A stretch of DNA of 64,000 nt from Labilithrix luteola (GCF_001263205.1 NZ_CP012333.1:3286001-3350000), one strand, 5' to 3'. Shown: positions 45,619 through 54,582, numbered from the stretch's first letter. The notes: generated by a model from the sequence alone, not told the origin. A program made the numbers and translations.

Positions 45619-46800
45619 ATGGGTCGTAAGGTCAATGTCATCGGCGTCGGAATGACGAAGTTCCAGAAGCCCGGCGCGAGCGACGAATACAACGTGATGG
45701 CGGTCAACGCGGCCAAGGCGGCTCTCGCCGACGCGAAGATTCCGTACAGCGAAGTCCAGGCGGCTTACTGCGGCTACGTCTACGGCGACTCCACGTGCGG
45801 CCAGCGCTCGGTCTACGAGCTCGGACTCACGGGCATCCCGGTCTACAACGTGAACAACAACTGCTCGACCGGCTCGACCGCGCTCATGCTCGCGAAGCAG
45901 GCGATCGAAGGCGGCATTGCCGAATGCGTTCTCGCCCTCGGCTTCGAGAAGATGGAGAAGGGTGCGCTCGGCTCGAAGTTCACCGACCGCACGAACCCGC
46001 TCGAATGGCAGGCGGGCGTGATGAGCAAGGTGCAGGGCTTCACCAGCGCCCCGCCCGCCGCGCAGATGTTCGGCGGCGCCGGCCGCGAGTACCGCTTCAA
46101 GTACGGCACCAAGCGCGAGACCTTCGCCAAGGTCAGCGAGAAGGCGCGCAAGCACGCCTCGAACAACCCGTACGCGCTCTTCAACCAGGTGCTCTCGGTC
46201 GAAGAAATCCTCGCCTCCGAAGAGGTCTTCGATCCCCTCACCCGCTACCAGTGCTGCCCGCCCACGTGCGGCGCCGGCGCGGCCATCCTCTGCTCCGACG
46301 AGTTCGCCAAGAAGCACGGGATCTCGAATCCCGTCTGGATCGCGGCCCAGGCCATGACCACGGACTACGAGTCGTCCTTCAAGGAAGACTCGATGATCAA
46401 GATGGTCGGCTACGACATGGCCAAGGCCTGCGCGAAGAAGGTCTACGAAGAGGCCGGCCTCGGCCCGAAAGACGTACAGGTCGTCGAGCTCCACGACTGC
46501 TTCACGGCCAACGAGATCCTCACCTACGAGGCGCTCGGTCTCTGCGAAGAGGGCCAGGCCGAGAAGTTCATCTGGGACGGCGACAACACCTACGGCGGCA
46601 AGTGGGTCACGAACCCGTCGGGCGGCCTGCTCTCCAAGGGTCACCCGCTCGGCGCGACGGGACTTGCACAATGCACGGAACTCGTCTGGCAGCTGCGCGG
46701 CACCGCCGACAAGCGCCAGGTCCCGAACGCCAAGGTCGCTCTCCAGCACAACCTCGGCCTCGGCGGCGCCTGCGTCATCACCATGTACCGCGCGGACTGA
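45619..46800 (+). CDS. SCP-x type thiolase
   Basis: 393 residues. Thiolase of the sterol carrier protein x/lipid-transfer subclass, which cleaves 3-oxoacyl-CoA, including branched and sterol-derived chains. The nucleophile C82 is in NNNCSTGSTAL, the typical SCP-x variant. The second half has the ELHDCFTANE motif and SGGLLSKGHPLGATG, and the C-terminal catalytic region reads LQHNLGLGGACVI. Unlike animal SCP-x it has no C-terminal SCP2 domain; the upstream enzyme carries two. A GAAGGAGAAG site lies before ATG 45619. It forms an operon with the multifunctional enzyme. Confidence 0.92.
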   Translation: MGRKVNVIGVGMTKFQKPGASDEYNVMAVNAAKAALADAKIPYSEVQAAYCGYVYGDSTCGQRSVYELGLTGIPVYNVNNNCSTGSTALMLAKQAIEGGIAECVLALGFEKMEKGALGSKFTDRTNPLEWQAGVMSKVQGFTSAPPAAQMFGGAGREYRFKYGTKRETFAKVSEKARKHASNNPYALFNQVLSVEEILASEEVFDPLTRYQCCPPTCGAGAAILCSDEFAKKHGISNPVWIAAQAMTTDYESSFKEDSMIKMVGYDMAKACAKKVYEEAGLGPKDVQVVELHDCFTANEILTYEALGLCEEGQAEKFIWDGDNTYGGKWVTNPSGGLLSKGHPLGATGLAQCTELVWQLRGTADKRQVPNAKVALQHNLGLGGACVITMYRAD

Positions 46801-46962
46801 CCGGCGAATCGAGCAGACCGCATCGGCGCCGTCTCGCCGTCGAGAGCGCGTGCTGCAAAGCCACAACGGTCACGCAATGTTCTTGGCTCGCTCGCGGCTT
46901 CCAAGCGTTGCGTGACCTTCGCGAGCTTGGCGGCTTTCGGCTCGAGAGGGTCCCAAATGCGC

Positions 46963-47008
46963 CGAGCCCACCGATCCTCGCGTGATGCGAAGAAGACGGG
47001 TGGGCTCG
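46963..47008 (+). terminator. Terminator-like inverted repeat after the thiolase gene
   Basis: CGAGCCCACC (46963-46972) and GGTGGGCTCG (46999-47008) form a perfect 10-bp stem with a 26-base loop. It is followed by ATGTTTCGCGTTTTCG, weakly U-rich. It lies between the convergent thiolase and lipoprotein genes and may serve both. Confidence 0.5.
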
Positions 47009-47039
47009 ATGTTTCGCGTTTTCGCGGACTAGCTCGCGA

Positions 47040-47783
47040 TCAGAAGTTCGAGTTGTAGCAGGCGGGATCCTTCTCGTAGGTGTCCATGCAGCCCTTCGCC
47101 CACTTCACGAGGTCGTCGCGCGTGGGGAGGCGGCACGAGCCATCACGCTCGGTGTGGCTCATCCACTTGATGAGACGGTTGTCGTAGAGCCAGAGGCTCT
47201 CGTAGTTCTTCGGCACTTTGACGGTCGCCGGGGCGTCCGTCATGTCGTTGTTCCACTGCCAGAACTGGTAGATGTTGTGCTTCGCGCGAAACGCTTCGAG
47301 CTCGGGCGGCACGTCGTTCTTGAGGATGTCCTCGAGCACCTTGCGGGCTTCGGCCATGCACGCGCGCGACTGGTCCGTCGGCAAAACGCCCGTCTTCGGC
47401 TCACCGTCGCCGTTGTAGCCCCACGCGACCGCGTTGCCGCCGTCGTAGGGATCCTTCTTCTTCCACTGCCAGTACTCGTAGCCGGTGATCTGGAACTTGC
47501 CGATCTTCGAGCTCGCCGGCTGCGTCTCGGGCGGCGGGGCGGGATGGCAGACCATCTTGCTCGGCTCGCTCTCCGACGCGCAGGTGTTCGGGCACGCGCA
47601 GGGATCGGCCTGCTCCTCGGGCGGGGCTTCCTCTCCCGTTTCGTCCGCTGGCTGTGTTCCGTTGGTTGATTCGGCGGGCTTGTCCTTCGCAGGAGGCGTG
47701 GCCTCGGTGGTGCTGCTCGAGCAAGCCGCGACGACGAACACCAGCGGCAGACCGCTCAGAAAGAGCGAGAGGGCTTTCTTCAT
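47040..47783 (-). CDS. Lipoprotein of unknown function
   Basis: 247 residues from ATG 47783 (MKKALSLF); the frame opens 13 codons earlier without a signal. Lipobox VVAACSSS, a ~50-residue Pro/Glu/Thr linker, a short Cys cluster (CACPNTCASE), and a Trp-rich globular domain (ITGYEYWQWKKKDPYDGG, NIYQFWQWNNDMTDA, LIKWMSHTERDGSCRL). The aromatic clusters hint at carbohydrate or aromatic ligand contact, but I recognise no family. Confidence 0.75.
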   Translation of the reverse strand: MKKALSLFLSGLPLVFVVAACSSSTTEATPPAKDKPAESTNGTQPADETGEEAPPEEQADPCACPNTCASESEPSKMVCHPAPPPETQPASSKIGKFQITGYEYWQWKKKDPYDGGNAVAWGYNGDGEPKTGVLPTDQSRACMAEARKVLEDILKNDVPPELEAFRAKHNIYQFWQWNNDMTDAPATVKVPKNYESLWLYDNRLIKWMSHTERDGSCRLPTRDDLVKWAKGCMDTYEKDPACYNSNF

Positions 47784-47941
47784 TGATTTCCCCGCGTTGG
47801 AGAAAGCGCGACCAAAACACAAGGTGCGCCTTCGGAGCCCGTCGACCTACCCTGTAGATCTGTGTTTGTCGAGCCGCGCGCGGTCGAATTTTCACGGCTG
47901 CGACGCGTCAGCGTCACCGAGCGGCCACGCCCCGCAGGCGG

Positions 47942-50326
47942 TCACTTGCGGGTGTTGAAAGATGCAACGATCGGCATCGGGGCCCTGGCGAAATGCGGGC
48001 CCTCCATCGTGATCGAGAGCGCTTTGCCCATCGTTCCCTGGAAGTACGGAATGCGAACGGCGTGGCGACCGGCCGCGAGCGCGATGTCCCCGTCGGAGTC
48101 GCGCTCGGGATGCGTGCCATCGTCTTCGAGGATGCGACGGCCATCGATCTCGAGAGCGACGCCGTCGTCGCTCGTGGCCACGAAGCGATAGACACCTGTC
48201 TCGGGGACGTCGAGGAAGCCCTCGTAGAGGACGGCGAAGCGCTCTTTGCGGAAGCTCGGGTCGAAGCCCAGTGCGGGCAGTCGGCCGCGCCGTCCGACGA
48301 GCTTCGCGAAATCCGGGAGCCGCCTGAAGTCGCCTTCCACGTAGGTGTAGTTTACACCTGGTTGGAGCGAAGCGAGGGGGGCAGGCATCGCCGGCGACGG
48401 CGTGGTGCGCTCGAACACGCCACGAACGACGGGGCTCGTGCGCCCACTCGGCAAGAACAGTCGCGCGGCGACAGACGTCGTGTCCTTCAGATCCACGGGC
48501 GACACGAACGCGGGCGACGACGGCGTGGGGTCTCGTCCGTCCGTGGTGAAACGAACGATGCCATCCGTGTAGAGCGAGGGCAGCGCGAGCGTGATCTGCG
48601 CCTGATCCAAGAACGTCTGCTTGGCCCGCAGGCCGACCGGCGGGTTCACGAAGTAGCCGATGCCCGCGCGATCCATCATCGAGCGCTGCGCGCGTGAGCG
48701 TGACGCGAAGCTCGCCTCGCGCGCGGTCGCGTCGGCAACGGGCACCGACCAGAGCGCCTCCGATAGCGCCGCGAGCCGAGGCATGAGCAGCGTGTCCACG
48801 TCTTCCGGCGTGCGCACGAACTCGGTCCACAGAGCGCCCTGCCCGCCGAGAACGTGCGCTGCCTCGGAGGGCGAGAGCCCCGCGGGCATCGGATCGAAGC
48901 CGAGAACACGTGAAAGCGGCAGGTACTCGTCATGACCGGGTTCGGCGCCCGAGCGTGACTGACGCTTGTTGAAGTACACGAACTCGTGAGGCGCCATGAT
49001 CACGTCGTGACCATCGCGCGCGGCTTTCGCTCCGCGCTCGGCACCTTGCCAAGCAACGACGACAGCATCGTCCGCCGAGCCCATCTCGAGGACTTCGTCC
49101 CATGCGAGCGCACGCCGACCTCGCTTGCCGAGGCTCTCGCGCACGCGATGCATGAAGTAGCCGCCCAGCGCTTCGGACGAGAGGTGCTGCGACTTCATGC
49201 GGGCACGGCACTTGGGACATGCTTCCCAGCGCGTCTTCGGAACCTCGTCACCGCCGACGTGAATCAGCTTCGACGGAAAGACCTCGGCGACCTCGCCGAG
49301 CACGTCGTCGAGCAGCGCGTAGGTCGCGTCGTTGCCTGCGCAGAGGACGTCTTCGAAGATACCCCACGTTGCCGGCACCTCCATCGTCTTGCCCGTGCAG
49401 GACAGCTCCGGATGCGAGGCCAGGATCGCGCGCGCATGTCCGGGTGTTTCGACCTCGGGCACCACGGTGACGAAGCGTTCTTTGGCGAACGCCACGACCT
49501 CACGCGCCTCGTCTTGCGTGTAGAAGCCACCGGTCTCGACGCCGTTCTCCTGCCGGCGCGCGCCCACGTTGGTGAGCTCGGGATGCGAACGAATGGCGAG
49601 CCGGAAGCCCTGATCGTCGGTCAGATGCCAGTGAAAGACGTTGAACCGATAGAACGAGAGCAAGTCGACGAAGCGCTCGATCGTCTGCTTGTCGAAGAAG
49701 TGGCGCGCGACGTCGAGGTGCATCGCGCGGAACGCGAATCGCGGAGCGTCGTCGATGTGAACGCACGGAAGCGGCGACGGCGACGCTACCCCGGTACCGC
49801 CCACGATGGGCCTCACGCCGGCGAGCTGTGCGAGCGTCTGAGAGCCGTAGGCGAGACCCGCAGCCGTGCGAGCACGAACGACGGCGCGCGCTCCCGACAC
49901 GTCGAGTGCGTAAGCTTCTTCTTCGACGTCGCGAGGCAGCGAGACGGCAGGATCACGTCCGGCCCGAGGGGTCGACGCGCGGAGGACGATTCCCTTCTCG
50001 GGATCGGGCGAAGCATGTGCGATGGGCACGACGCGCGATGCATCGATGCCGAGCCAGCGCCCTAGACGAAGCGCGATCGGACGCACCGCGGGATCGTCTT
50101 CGAACGCGATGGACGTTCGATCGTCGAGCACGAGAGAGCCGCTGCACGTCGTGACCTGACGAGGCCGAGGCACGAGAGGAAGGGAGTCGACCGAGAGTGG
50201 CGCCGCCAGGGAAGGTGTCGGGCTTGCAGCCTGGTGGGTCGGCCCGAGCTGGCTTTTCGACTCGGCCCCGGCGCACCCCAGCAGCACTGTGCCAACGGCA
50301 CCAAGCAGGGTGAACCACCCTGGCAT
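47942..50326 (-). CDS. GH20 beta-N-acetylhexosaminidase lipoprotein with PA14 domain
   Basis: 794 residues. ATG 50326 is chosen because signal peptide and lipobox (LLGCAGAE) follow; the frame reaches 51718 only across the divergent gene. The GH20b N-terminal domain (PLVPRPRQVT) precedes the (beta/alpha)8 barrel with FRAMHLDVARHFF, FHWHLTDDQGFR and the catalytic pair D360-E361 in HVGGDEVPKTRW; the enzyme uses substrate-assisted catalysis to remove terminal GlcNAc/GalNAc. After the barrel come a chitobiase-type C-terminal beta domain (VRFTTDGRDPT) and a PA14 carbohydrate-binding domain (FLDVPETGVYRFVATSDDG). Likely used in chitin or peptidoglycan scavenging by a predatory cell. Confidence 0.9.
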   Translation of the reverse strand: MPGWFTLLGAVGTVLLGCAGAESKSQLGPTHQAASPTPSLAAPLSVDSLPLVPRPRQVTTCSGSLVLDDRTSIAFEDDPAVRPIALRLGRWLGIDASRVVPIAHASPDPEKGIVLRASTPRAGRDPAVSLPRDVEEEAYALDVSGARAVVRARTAAGLAYGSQTLAQLAGVRPIVGGTGVASPSPLPCVHIDDAPRFAFRAMHLDVARHFFDKQTIERFVDLLSFYRFNVFHWHLTDDQGFRLAIRSHPELTNVGARRQENGVETGGFYTQDEAREVVAFAKERFVTVVPEVETPGHARAILASHPELSCTGKTMEVPATWGIFEDVLCAGNDATYALLDDVLGEVAEVFPSKLIHVGGDEVPKTRWEACPKCRARMKSQHLSSEALGGYFMHRVRESLGKRGRRALAWDEVLEMGSADDAVVVAWQGAERGAKAARDGHDVIMAPHEFVYFNKRQSRSGAEPGHDEYLPLSRVLGFDPMPAGLSPSEAAHVLGGQGALWTEFVRTPEDVDTLLMPRLAALSEALWSVPVADATAREASFASRSRAQRSMMDRAGIGYFVNPPVGLRAKQTFLDQAQITLALPSLYTDGIVRFTTDGRDPTPSSPAFVSPVDLKDTTSVAARLFLPSGRTSPVVRGVFERTTPSPAMPAPLASLQPGVNYTYVEGDFRRLPDFAKLVGRRGRLPALGFDPSFRKERFAVLYEGFLDVPETGVYRFVATSDDGVALEIDGRRILEDDGTHPERDSDGDIALAAGRHAVRIPYFQGTMGKALSITMEGPHFARAPMPIVASFNTRK

Positions 50327-50476
50327 GCCATGGCACACATGACTCCGATGCCCTGCCCCGGGGGCCTGCGAATCCCCTCGAAGCCCCGAATTGAGCCCAG
50401 ATCCGAGAGTGGCACACCCCCTGCTCACCGGCGGTCGGACTTGCACGGCCGACACGATACTCTTCCGAGGCTGATC

Positions 50477-51586
50477 ATGAACCGGTTCCTCCATGCCCTC
50501 GTCGTGACCACCCCCGTCGCCTTCCTCGCCGTCGCCCTCGCCGCGGGCTGCTCGTCGAGCGATTCGCCGGACACCCCTCCGATCACCGATCCCTCTCAGC
50601 TCGGTGCGCCGACCAAGGGTCAGGGCTTTCAACTGCGGACGGAGCTCTTCAGCGTCGCGGCCGGAGAGGAAGTGCAGGACTGCTACTTCTTCAAGGTTCG
50701 CGATCTCGCGCGTGCGAACGGCATGGACGAGAACAGCCCGGTCAACTTGCACCGCGTTCACGTCGTGCAGCGCACGGGCTCGCACCACATGAACATCTTC
50801 CGCGTGCGCACGATCACGGGCCTCGACCCGGCGAACGGCGCCATCCAGCGCGGCAAGAATGGCGTGGGCGAGTGCTTCAAGAGCCCGAACTGGTCGGACT
50901 GGCCGCTCGTCGCGAACACGCAGACGAAAGGTGAGCTCGACTGGACGTTCCCGGACGGCGTCGCGAACGTGCTCCAGCCCGACGAGTGGCTGATGCTCCA
51001 GACCCACTACGTCAACGCCACCTCGCAACAGACCCCCGAAGGCGGCGAGGTTGCCGTGAACTTCCACGCCATCCCGAAGGAGAAAGTCGAACACGAGATG
51101 GGAACGCTCTTCGCGACGAAGCAGAGCATCCGCGTCTGCAAGAGCAACCCCGCGCCCACCTTCACCGGCTCGTGCCAGTTCAAGAGCGGGAAGGAAGTGC
51201 AAGTCATCGGCGCGAATGGCCACTTCCACGCACGCGGCAAGCAATTCCAGATGTACGCGTGGGACGGCACGTCGATCGAGACGCCGCCCGACAGCGCTCG
51301 CTTCTACGAGTCGCGTGCCTGGGACGAGCCGCCGATGCTTCGCTCGCCGGACCTCGACCTGACCATCAAACCGGCAGGCGGCGTGATGTACAGCTGCTCG
51401 TACCAGTGGATGCCGCCCACGGAAGAGTCGGGCGGCTGCGCGAAGCTCGACGAGCTCGACAAGGCAAAGAACGCCGACGCAGCGCTCGACTGCTGCTACA
51501 CGTTCGGCCCCATCGTCGAACGCAACGAGCACTGCAACGCGTTCGTCTACTACTACCCGAAGCAGGACGACGTGTTCTGCAACTGA
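50477..51586 (+). CDS. PHM/DBH-like copper type II monooxygenase lipoprotein
   Basis: 369 residues. Lipobox LAAGC (C25). The two-domain plan of peptidylglycine/dopamine hydroxylases is visible: HHM at 103-105 (GSHHMNIF) and H177 in MLQTHYVN correspond to the CuH ligands; H249 and H251 in NGHFHARGK correspond to two CuM ligands. The segment NEHCNAFVYYYP (~350-361) matches the site that in PHM/DBH reads EMCN/EMCV, so the third CuM ligand appears to be H352 rather than Met. Cys pairs suit an oxidised, exported protein. It would hydroxylate an unknown substrate outside the cytoplasm if active. First of three lipoprotein genes spaced 4 bp or overlapping. Confidence 0.78.
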   Translation: MNRFLHALVVTTPVAFLAVALAAGCSSSDSPDTPPITDPSQLGAPTKGQGFQLRTELFSVAAGEEVQDCYFFKVRDLARANGMDENSPVNLHRVHVVQRTGSHHMNIFRVRTITGLDPANGAIQRGKNGVGECFKSPNWSDWPLVANTQTKGELDWTFPDGVANVLQPDEWLMLQTHYVNATSQQTPEGGEVAVNFHAIPKEKVEHEMGTLFATKQSIRVCKSNPAPTFTGSCQFKSGKEVQVIGANGHFHARGKQFQMYAWDGTSIETPPDSARFYESRAWDEPPMLRSPDLDLTIKPAGGVMYSCSYQWMPPTEESGGCAKLDELDKAKNADAALDCCYTFGPIVERNEHCNAFVYYYPKQDDVFCN

Positions 51587-51590
51587 TCCC

Positions 51591-52328
51591 GTGCTGTTGC
51601 GCCGTACCGTCTTCACCCTCTCTTCTGCGTTCTTCGTTGCGTTCGGGTCGTTCGCAGCGGCCGTCGTGCTTGCGGGATGCCCTGGCGACGACGGCACCGA
51701 TCCCGGGGAGGGCGGCACCGATACGCTCCCGCCCTCGACCTGCGCCGCTGGCTACCTCGGTGATCCTTCGAAACCCCCGATCATCGAGCTTCGCGCGCTG
51801 AAGGCGGACGGCACGGACGTTCCGCTCCACGACGGCGACGATCTCGCCGTGATCTTTCCGCCTCAAGGCGGCCGCGTCGCATTCGTCGGCGTTCGCGCCA
51901 CGAACCTCGATGGCTGCGGGGTGCAGATCACCGGAGCGCTTCGCGATCCGAACTCGAAGCAAGTGCGCGTCGACGGGCGAACCGTGAATCTTCGGCGCGA
52001 AGACGACGGCTGGGGCACGACGGGTCGCGGCGTCAGCACCAACATCGAAGACTCGCAGGCCATCGGCGACTATTCGAACGTGCCCCTCTGCCCGAACCAG
52101 TGGGCCTCGCAAGACGTGTTCGATCATCCCTTCGAGGTCGAAGTCGTCGTGCAGGATCGGTCGAAGAAGAAGGTGAGCGCGAAGATGACGATCACGCCTC
52201 GTTGCGCCGAACCCGGGCCGAAGGAAACCGCTTGCCGATGCCTTTGCAAAGAAGGCTACGTGCTCGGCGAAGCGTGCGGCGAAGACGCCGGCGCGCCCGA
52301 TGCTTCGACCGACGGAGCTAGGCCGTGA
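51591..52328 (+). CDS. Lipoprotein of unknown function in the copper monooxygenase operon
   Basis: 245 residues from GTG 51591, 4 bp after the monooxygenase stop. Lipobox VVLAGCPGDD (~residue 30). The rest has a beta-sandwich feel (VAFVGVRATNLDGCGVQITG, FEVEVVVQDRSKKKVSAKMT) and ends with a Cys cluster (ACRCLCKEGY) and an Asp/Ala-rich tail. No family recognised. Its stop overlaps the following gene as GTGA, so all three genes are probably one translational unit. Confidence 0.78.
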   Translation: MLLRRTVFTLSSAFFVAFGSFAAAVVLAGCPGDDGTDPGEGGTDTLPPSTCAAGYLGDPSKPPIIELRALKADGTDVPLHDGDDLAVIFPPQGGRVAFVGVRATNLDGCGVQITGALRDPNSKQVRVDGRTVNLRREDDGWGTTGRGVSTNIEDSQAIGDYSNVPLCPNQWASQDVFDHPFEVEVVVQDRSKKKVSAKMTITPRCAEPGPKETACRCLCKEGYVLGEACGEDAGAPDASTDGARP

Positions 52329-53407
52329 GCGTTTTTCGTGTCGCTCTCGCGAGCGTGGGGCTGCTCGCTCTCGTCGCGTGCAGCAGCTCGGATCCGGTCC
52401 AGCCGAGCCATCCGCAGCCCGATGCAGGCACGCCGACGTGGCAAACGGTCCTCCAGCCGAACGGCGGTGCGCTCCTTTCGATCTGGGGCACGTCGGAGAA
52501 GGACGTGTGGACCGTCGGCGGACCGCTCGGCAACACGGGCTTCGAGTCGCTCGTCATCCGCTTCGATGGCACTTCGTGGAAGCGCGTCCCCGTTGGCGGC
52601 CCCGAGACATTTTGGTGGGTCCACGGCTCGAGTGCGAGCGACGTATGGCTCGTCGGCGAGAAAGGCCGCATCACGCACTGGGACGGCACGAAGTTCGAAG
52701 AGCGCACGTCCGGCACCACGGCCACGCTCTTCGGCGTGTACGCGTTCGCTCCGAACGATGCCTGGGCGGTCGGCGGGCGCCCCGATCAAGCAGGCAGCGC
52801 GCAGGACTCGAACGTGGTCCTGCACTGGGACGGAACCGAATGGCGCCCCGAAACGCTGCCGTCGGCGAGCGATTCGACGAGCGGCGCATTCTTCAAAGTC
52901 TGGGGCACGAGAACGGACGATCTCTACGTGGTCGGAGAGAATGCCGTCGTCTGGCACCGCGTGGGAACCAGCTGGAGGCGCGAAGCCGAAGGGCTCGGCC
53001 AAGGTCGACTCACGACCGTGACCGGGTGTAGCGCGAGCGAGATCTACGTCGTGGGGGGGCGCGATCTCCTCACGTCGGACGGCCAGACGTTCTCACGATC
53101 GGACGAGCTTCTCGTCAACGACGTGAATGGCGTGGCGTGCGCGCCGGCTTCGGCACCGGCACGTCCGTGGGGAAACGTCGTCGCAGTCGGCGGCGGAAGC
53201 CTCAAGCTGCGACGCGTGTCAGGAGTTTGGGAGAGCGACTTCGGCACGGAGCCCTATTCCGATTTGCACGGAGCTTGGGTCGATCCGAGCGGTGCCTTCT
53301 GGGCCGTGGGTGGGGATTTCAACACGGCAGCAAGGCCCGGGAGTGCAAGAGCAGGAGTGGTAGCGAGGCTCGGCGACGGAACCGTCGCGAGCGCGTATGT
53401 GCCGTGA
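52325..53407 (+). CDS. Beta-propeller lipoprotein
   Basis: 360 residues, GTG start in a GTGA overlap. Lipobox LVACSSS (~residue 19). At least five repeats of ~45-50 residues follow with the pattern WG-[TS]-x-x-x-D-[VL]-[WY]-x-V-G and HWDGT-x-W or similar (SIWGTSEKDVWTVGG, HGSSASDVWLVGE, YAFAPNDAWAVGG, KVWGTRTDDLYVVGE). They predict a bladed beta-propeller of the kind abundant on myxobacterial surfaces. Ligand unknown; co-expression with the copper monooxygenase homologue suggests a shared substrate or complex. Confidence 0.82.
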   Translation: MSVFRVALASVGLLALVACSSSDPVQPSHPQPDAGTPTWQTVLQPNGGALLSIWGTSEKDVWTVGGPLGNTGFESLVIRFDGTSWKRVPVGGPETFWWVHGSSASDVWLVGEKGRITHWDGTKFEERTSGTTATLFGVYAFAPNDAWAVGGRPDQAGSAQDSNVVLHWDGTEWRPETLPSASDSTSGAFFKVWGTRTDDLYVVGENAVVWHRVGTSWRREAEGLGQGRLTTVTGCSASEIYVVGGRDLLTSDGQTFSRSDELLVNDVNGVACAPASAPARPWGNVVAVGGGSLKLRRVSGVWESDFGTEPYSDLHGAWVDPSGAFWAVGGDFNTAARPGSARAGVVARLGDGTVASAYVP

Positions 53408-53465
53408 ACCGAATCACACGTTCGGCGACGAACATGAATTGGTGAATCGATTCCAGTCTCGTTCG

Positions 53466-53804
53466 TCAGCCGGAGAGTGCGCGACGCTTTCCGGTTCGAC
53501 GCGTCGACAATCCGCCCGGCGCCACGAGCGACTCGAGGTCGACCGCGAGCGCTTCGCAGATCCGATTGGCGACGAACAGCGACGGGCCGAGCTCCCCACG
53601 CTCGAGCCGTGCGATGTAGTTGGCCGAGAGGCCAGCTTGCTCCGCTAGAAACGCCTGCGTCCAACCGTGCTCTTGGCGTGCACGACGGATGGCTTCTCCG
53701 ACGGTCGTGTTGAATGCGCGATGCTCGTCCTGGGGAACCTCGCTCGAACGAGGCTCCCGTGGCTCGAGATCGAACTTGGGTCGTTTACCGCTTTCTTGCC
53801 CCAC
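53466..53804 (-). CDS. XRE-family helix-turn-helix regulator
   Basis: 112 residues if GTG 53804 is the start; the frame continues upstream to 53888 with unusual composition, so the start is uncertain. An N-terminal ~35 charged residues precede a classic HTH_3 domain: VGEAIRRARQEHGWTQAFLA, EQAGLSANYIARLERGELGP and ANRICEALAVDLESL. DNA-binding repressors of this size control adjacent or unlinked genes. No obvious partner is next to it; the beta-propeller gene is convergent. Confidence 0.82.
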   Translation of the reverse strand: MGQESGKRPKFDLEPREPRSSEVPQDEHRAFNTTVGEAIRRARQEHGWTQAFLAEQAGLSANYIARLERGELGPSLFVANRICEALAVDLESLVAPGGLSTRRTGKRRALSG

Positions 53805-54582
53805 AGTACCGACGATAGCGCAGCACGAGTGTTCGGCGAGATCAAAGTGGGAATTGGCAATCAAGAGGTCGCAGCGAAGCGGAGCCAATCCGACGTCGGG
53901 CTTCCCGCCCGCCCGCGCAACTCAACGCATCTCAACGCATCGCATCGACGCAGGCGCGCACGCTTCGACAGTGAGTGCCCTGGCCGCGTGAGAAATTGCC
54001 CTAGTCATTTCGTCGACTAGTTCTTAGTCAGCTGGGCATTCGGTTACGCAGTTGCCCAGCTCACTCGGCACGTAGCCCCCGCCGGCTCGAACGCGGAAAG
54101 CCTAAATTTCAGGGAGATCGGCGGATGACAGATGTCGGCGCGGCTACCCGAATCGGCGAAGCGCCCGATACGCGCGCCTCGCGAACGAACCACAGTGCAA
54201 CCTCCGCGACCGCGTCCGTAGCGACGAGCGGATGAAATAGTGAATGCCTTCAACATTGGTTGGACGTGTCGCGTCGTCGTGACGCGTCACGAGTCACGGG
54301 CTGTTGGTCGATGCCCTCGATGCCCTCGATGCCCTCGATGCCCTCGATGCCCTCGTTCCGCCATCAACGGGCACATGAATGCTTCGCGAAGGCCCTCCGC
54401 ACGCGCACGCGGAGAATCAAGCAACGCAAGGAACACGTGACGTGAGGGGGATATCGGCGATTGTCCGACACTTACCGTGCCCACCGCGCGCCGGTGAGAC
54501 AGCATCCGCCAAATCCTGAGCGGCTCGTCAGGGAATCCCTCGTACCGAGGGCCCTCCTCATGGGATACGGTTATCCGCAAGA
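53805..54582. other. Intergenic region with minisatellite, upstream of the kinase gene
   Basis: About 780 bp without a supportable gene. It contains short direct duplications (CTCAACGCATCTCAACGCATCGCATCG around 53921-53947), a 9-bp minisatellite at 54309-54353 and less GC-rich stretches. Frames across the minisatellite read CPR or MPS repeats depending on phase and lack other coding signs. Promoters of the XRE gene and the kinase gene should lie at the two ends. Confidence 0.65.
54309..54353 (+). repeat. Minisatellite, five perfect CGATGCCCT units
   Basis: Five uninterrupted copies of the 9-mer CGATGCCCT, flanked by partial units. No spacers, so not CRISPR. Tract length is a likely strain-variable marker. 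Confidence 0.92.

Noticed and set aside
43996..46866. 956-codon open frame on the minus strand
   Set aside because: Antisense to the multifunctional enzyme and thiolase genes, whose domains are unmistakable. Composition is Arg/Asp/Val/Leu-rich without motifs.
50327..51718. Upstream extension of the GH20 frame to 51718
   Set aside because: It would run antisense across the copper monooxygenase gene. The signal peptide and lipobox begin at ATG 50326.
54309..54353. Possible CRISPR array
   Set aside because: Nine-base units without spacers and no cas genes in the window.
54240..54445. Small frames encoding CPR or MPS repeats over the minisatellite
   Set aside because: Repeats are open in several phases by their 9-bp period; there is no ribosome site or conserved flank.
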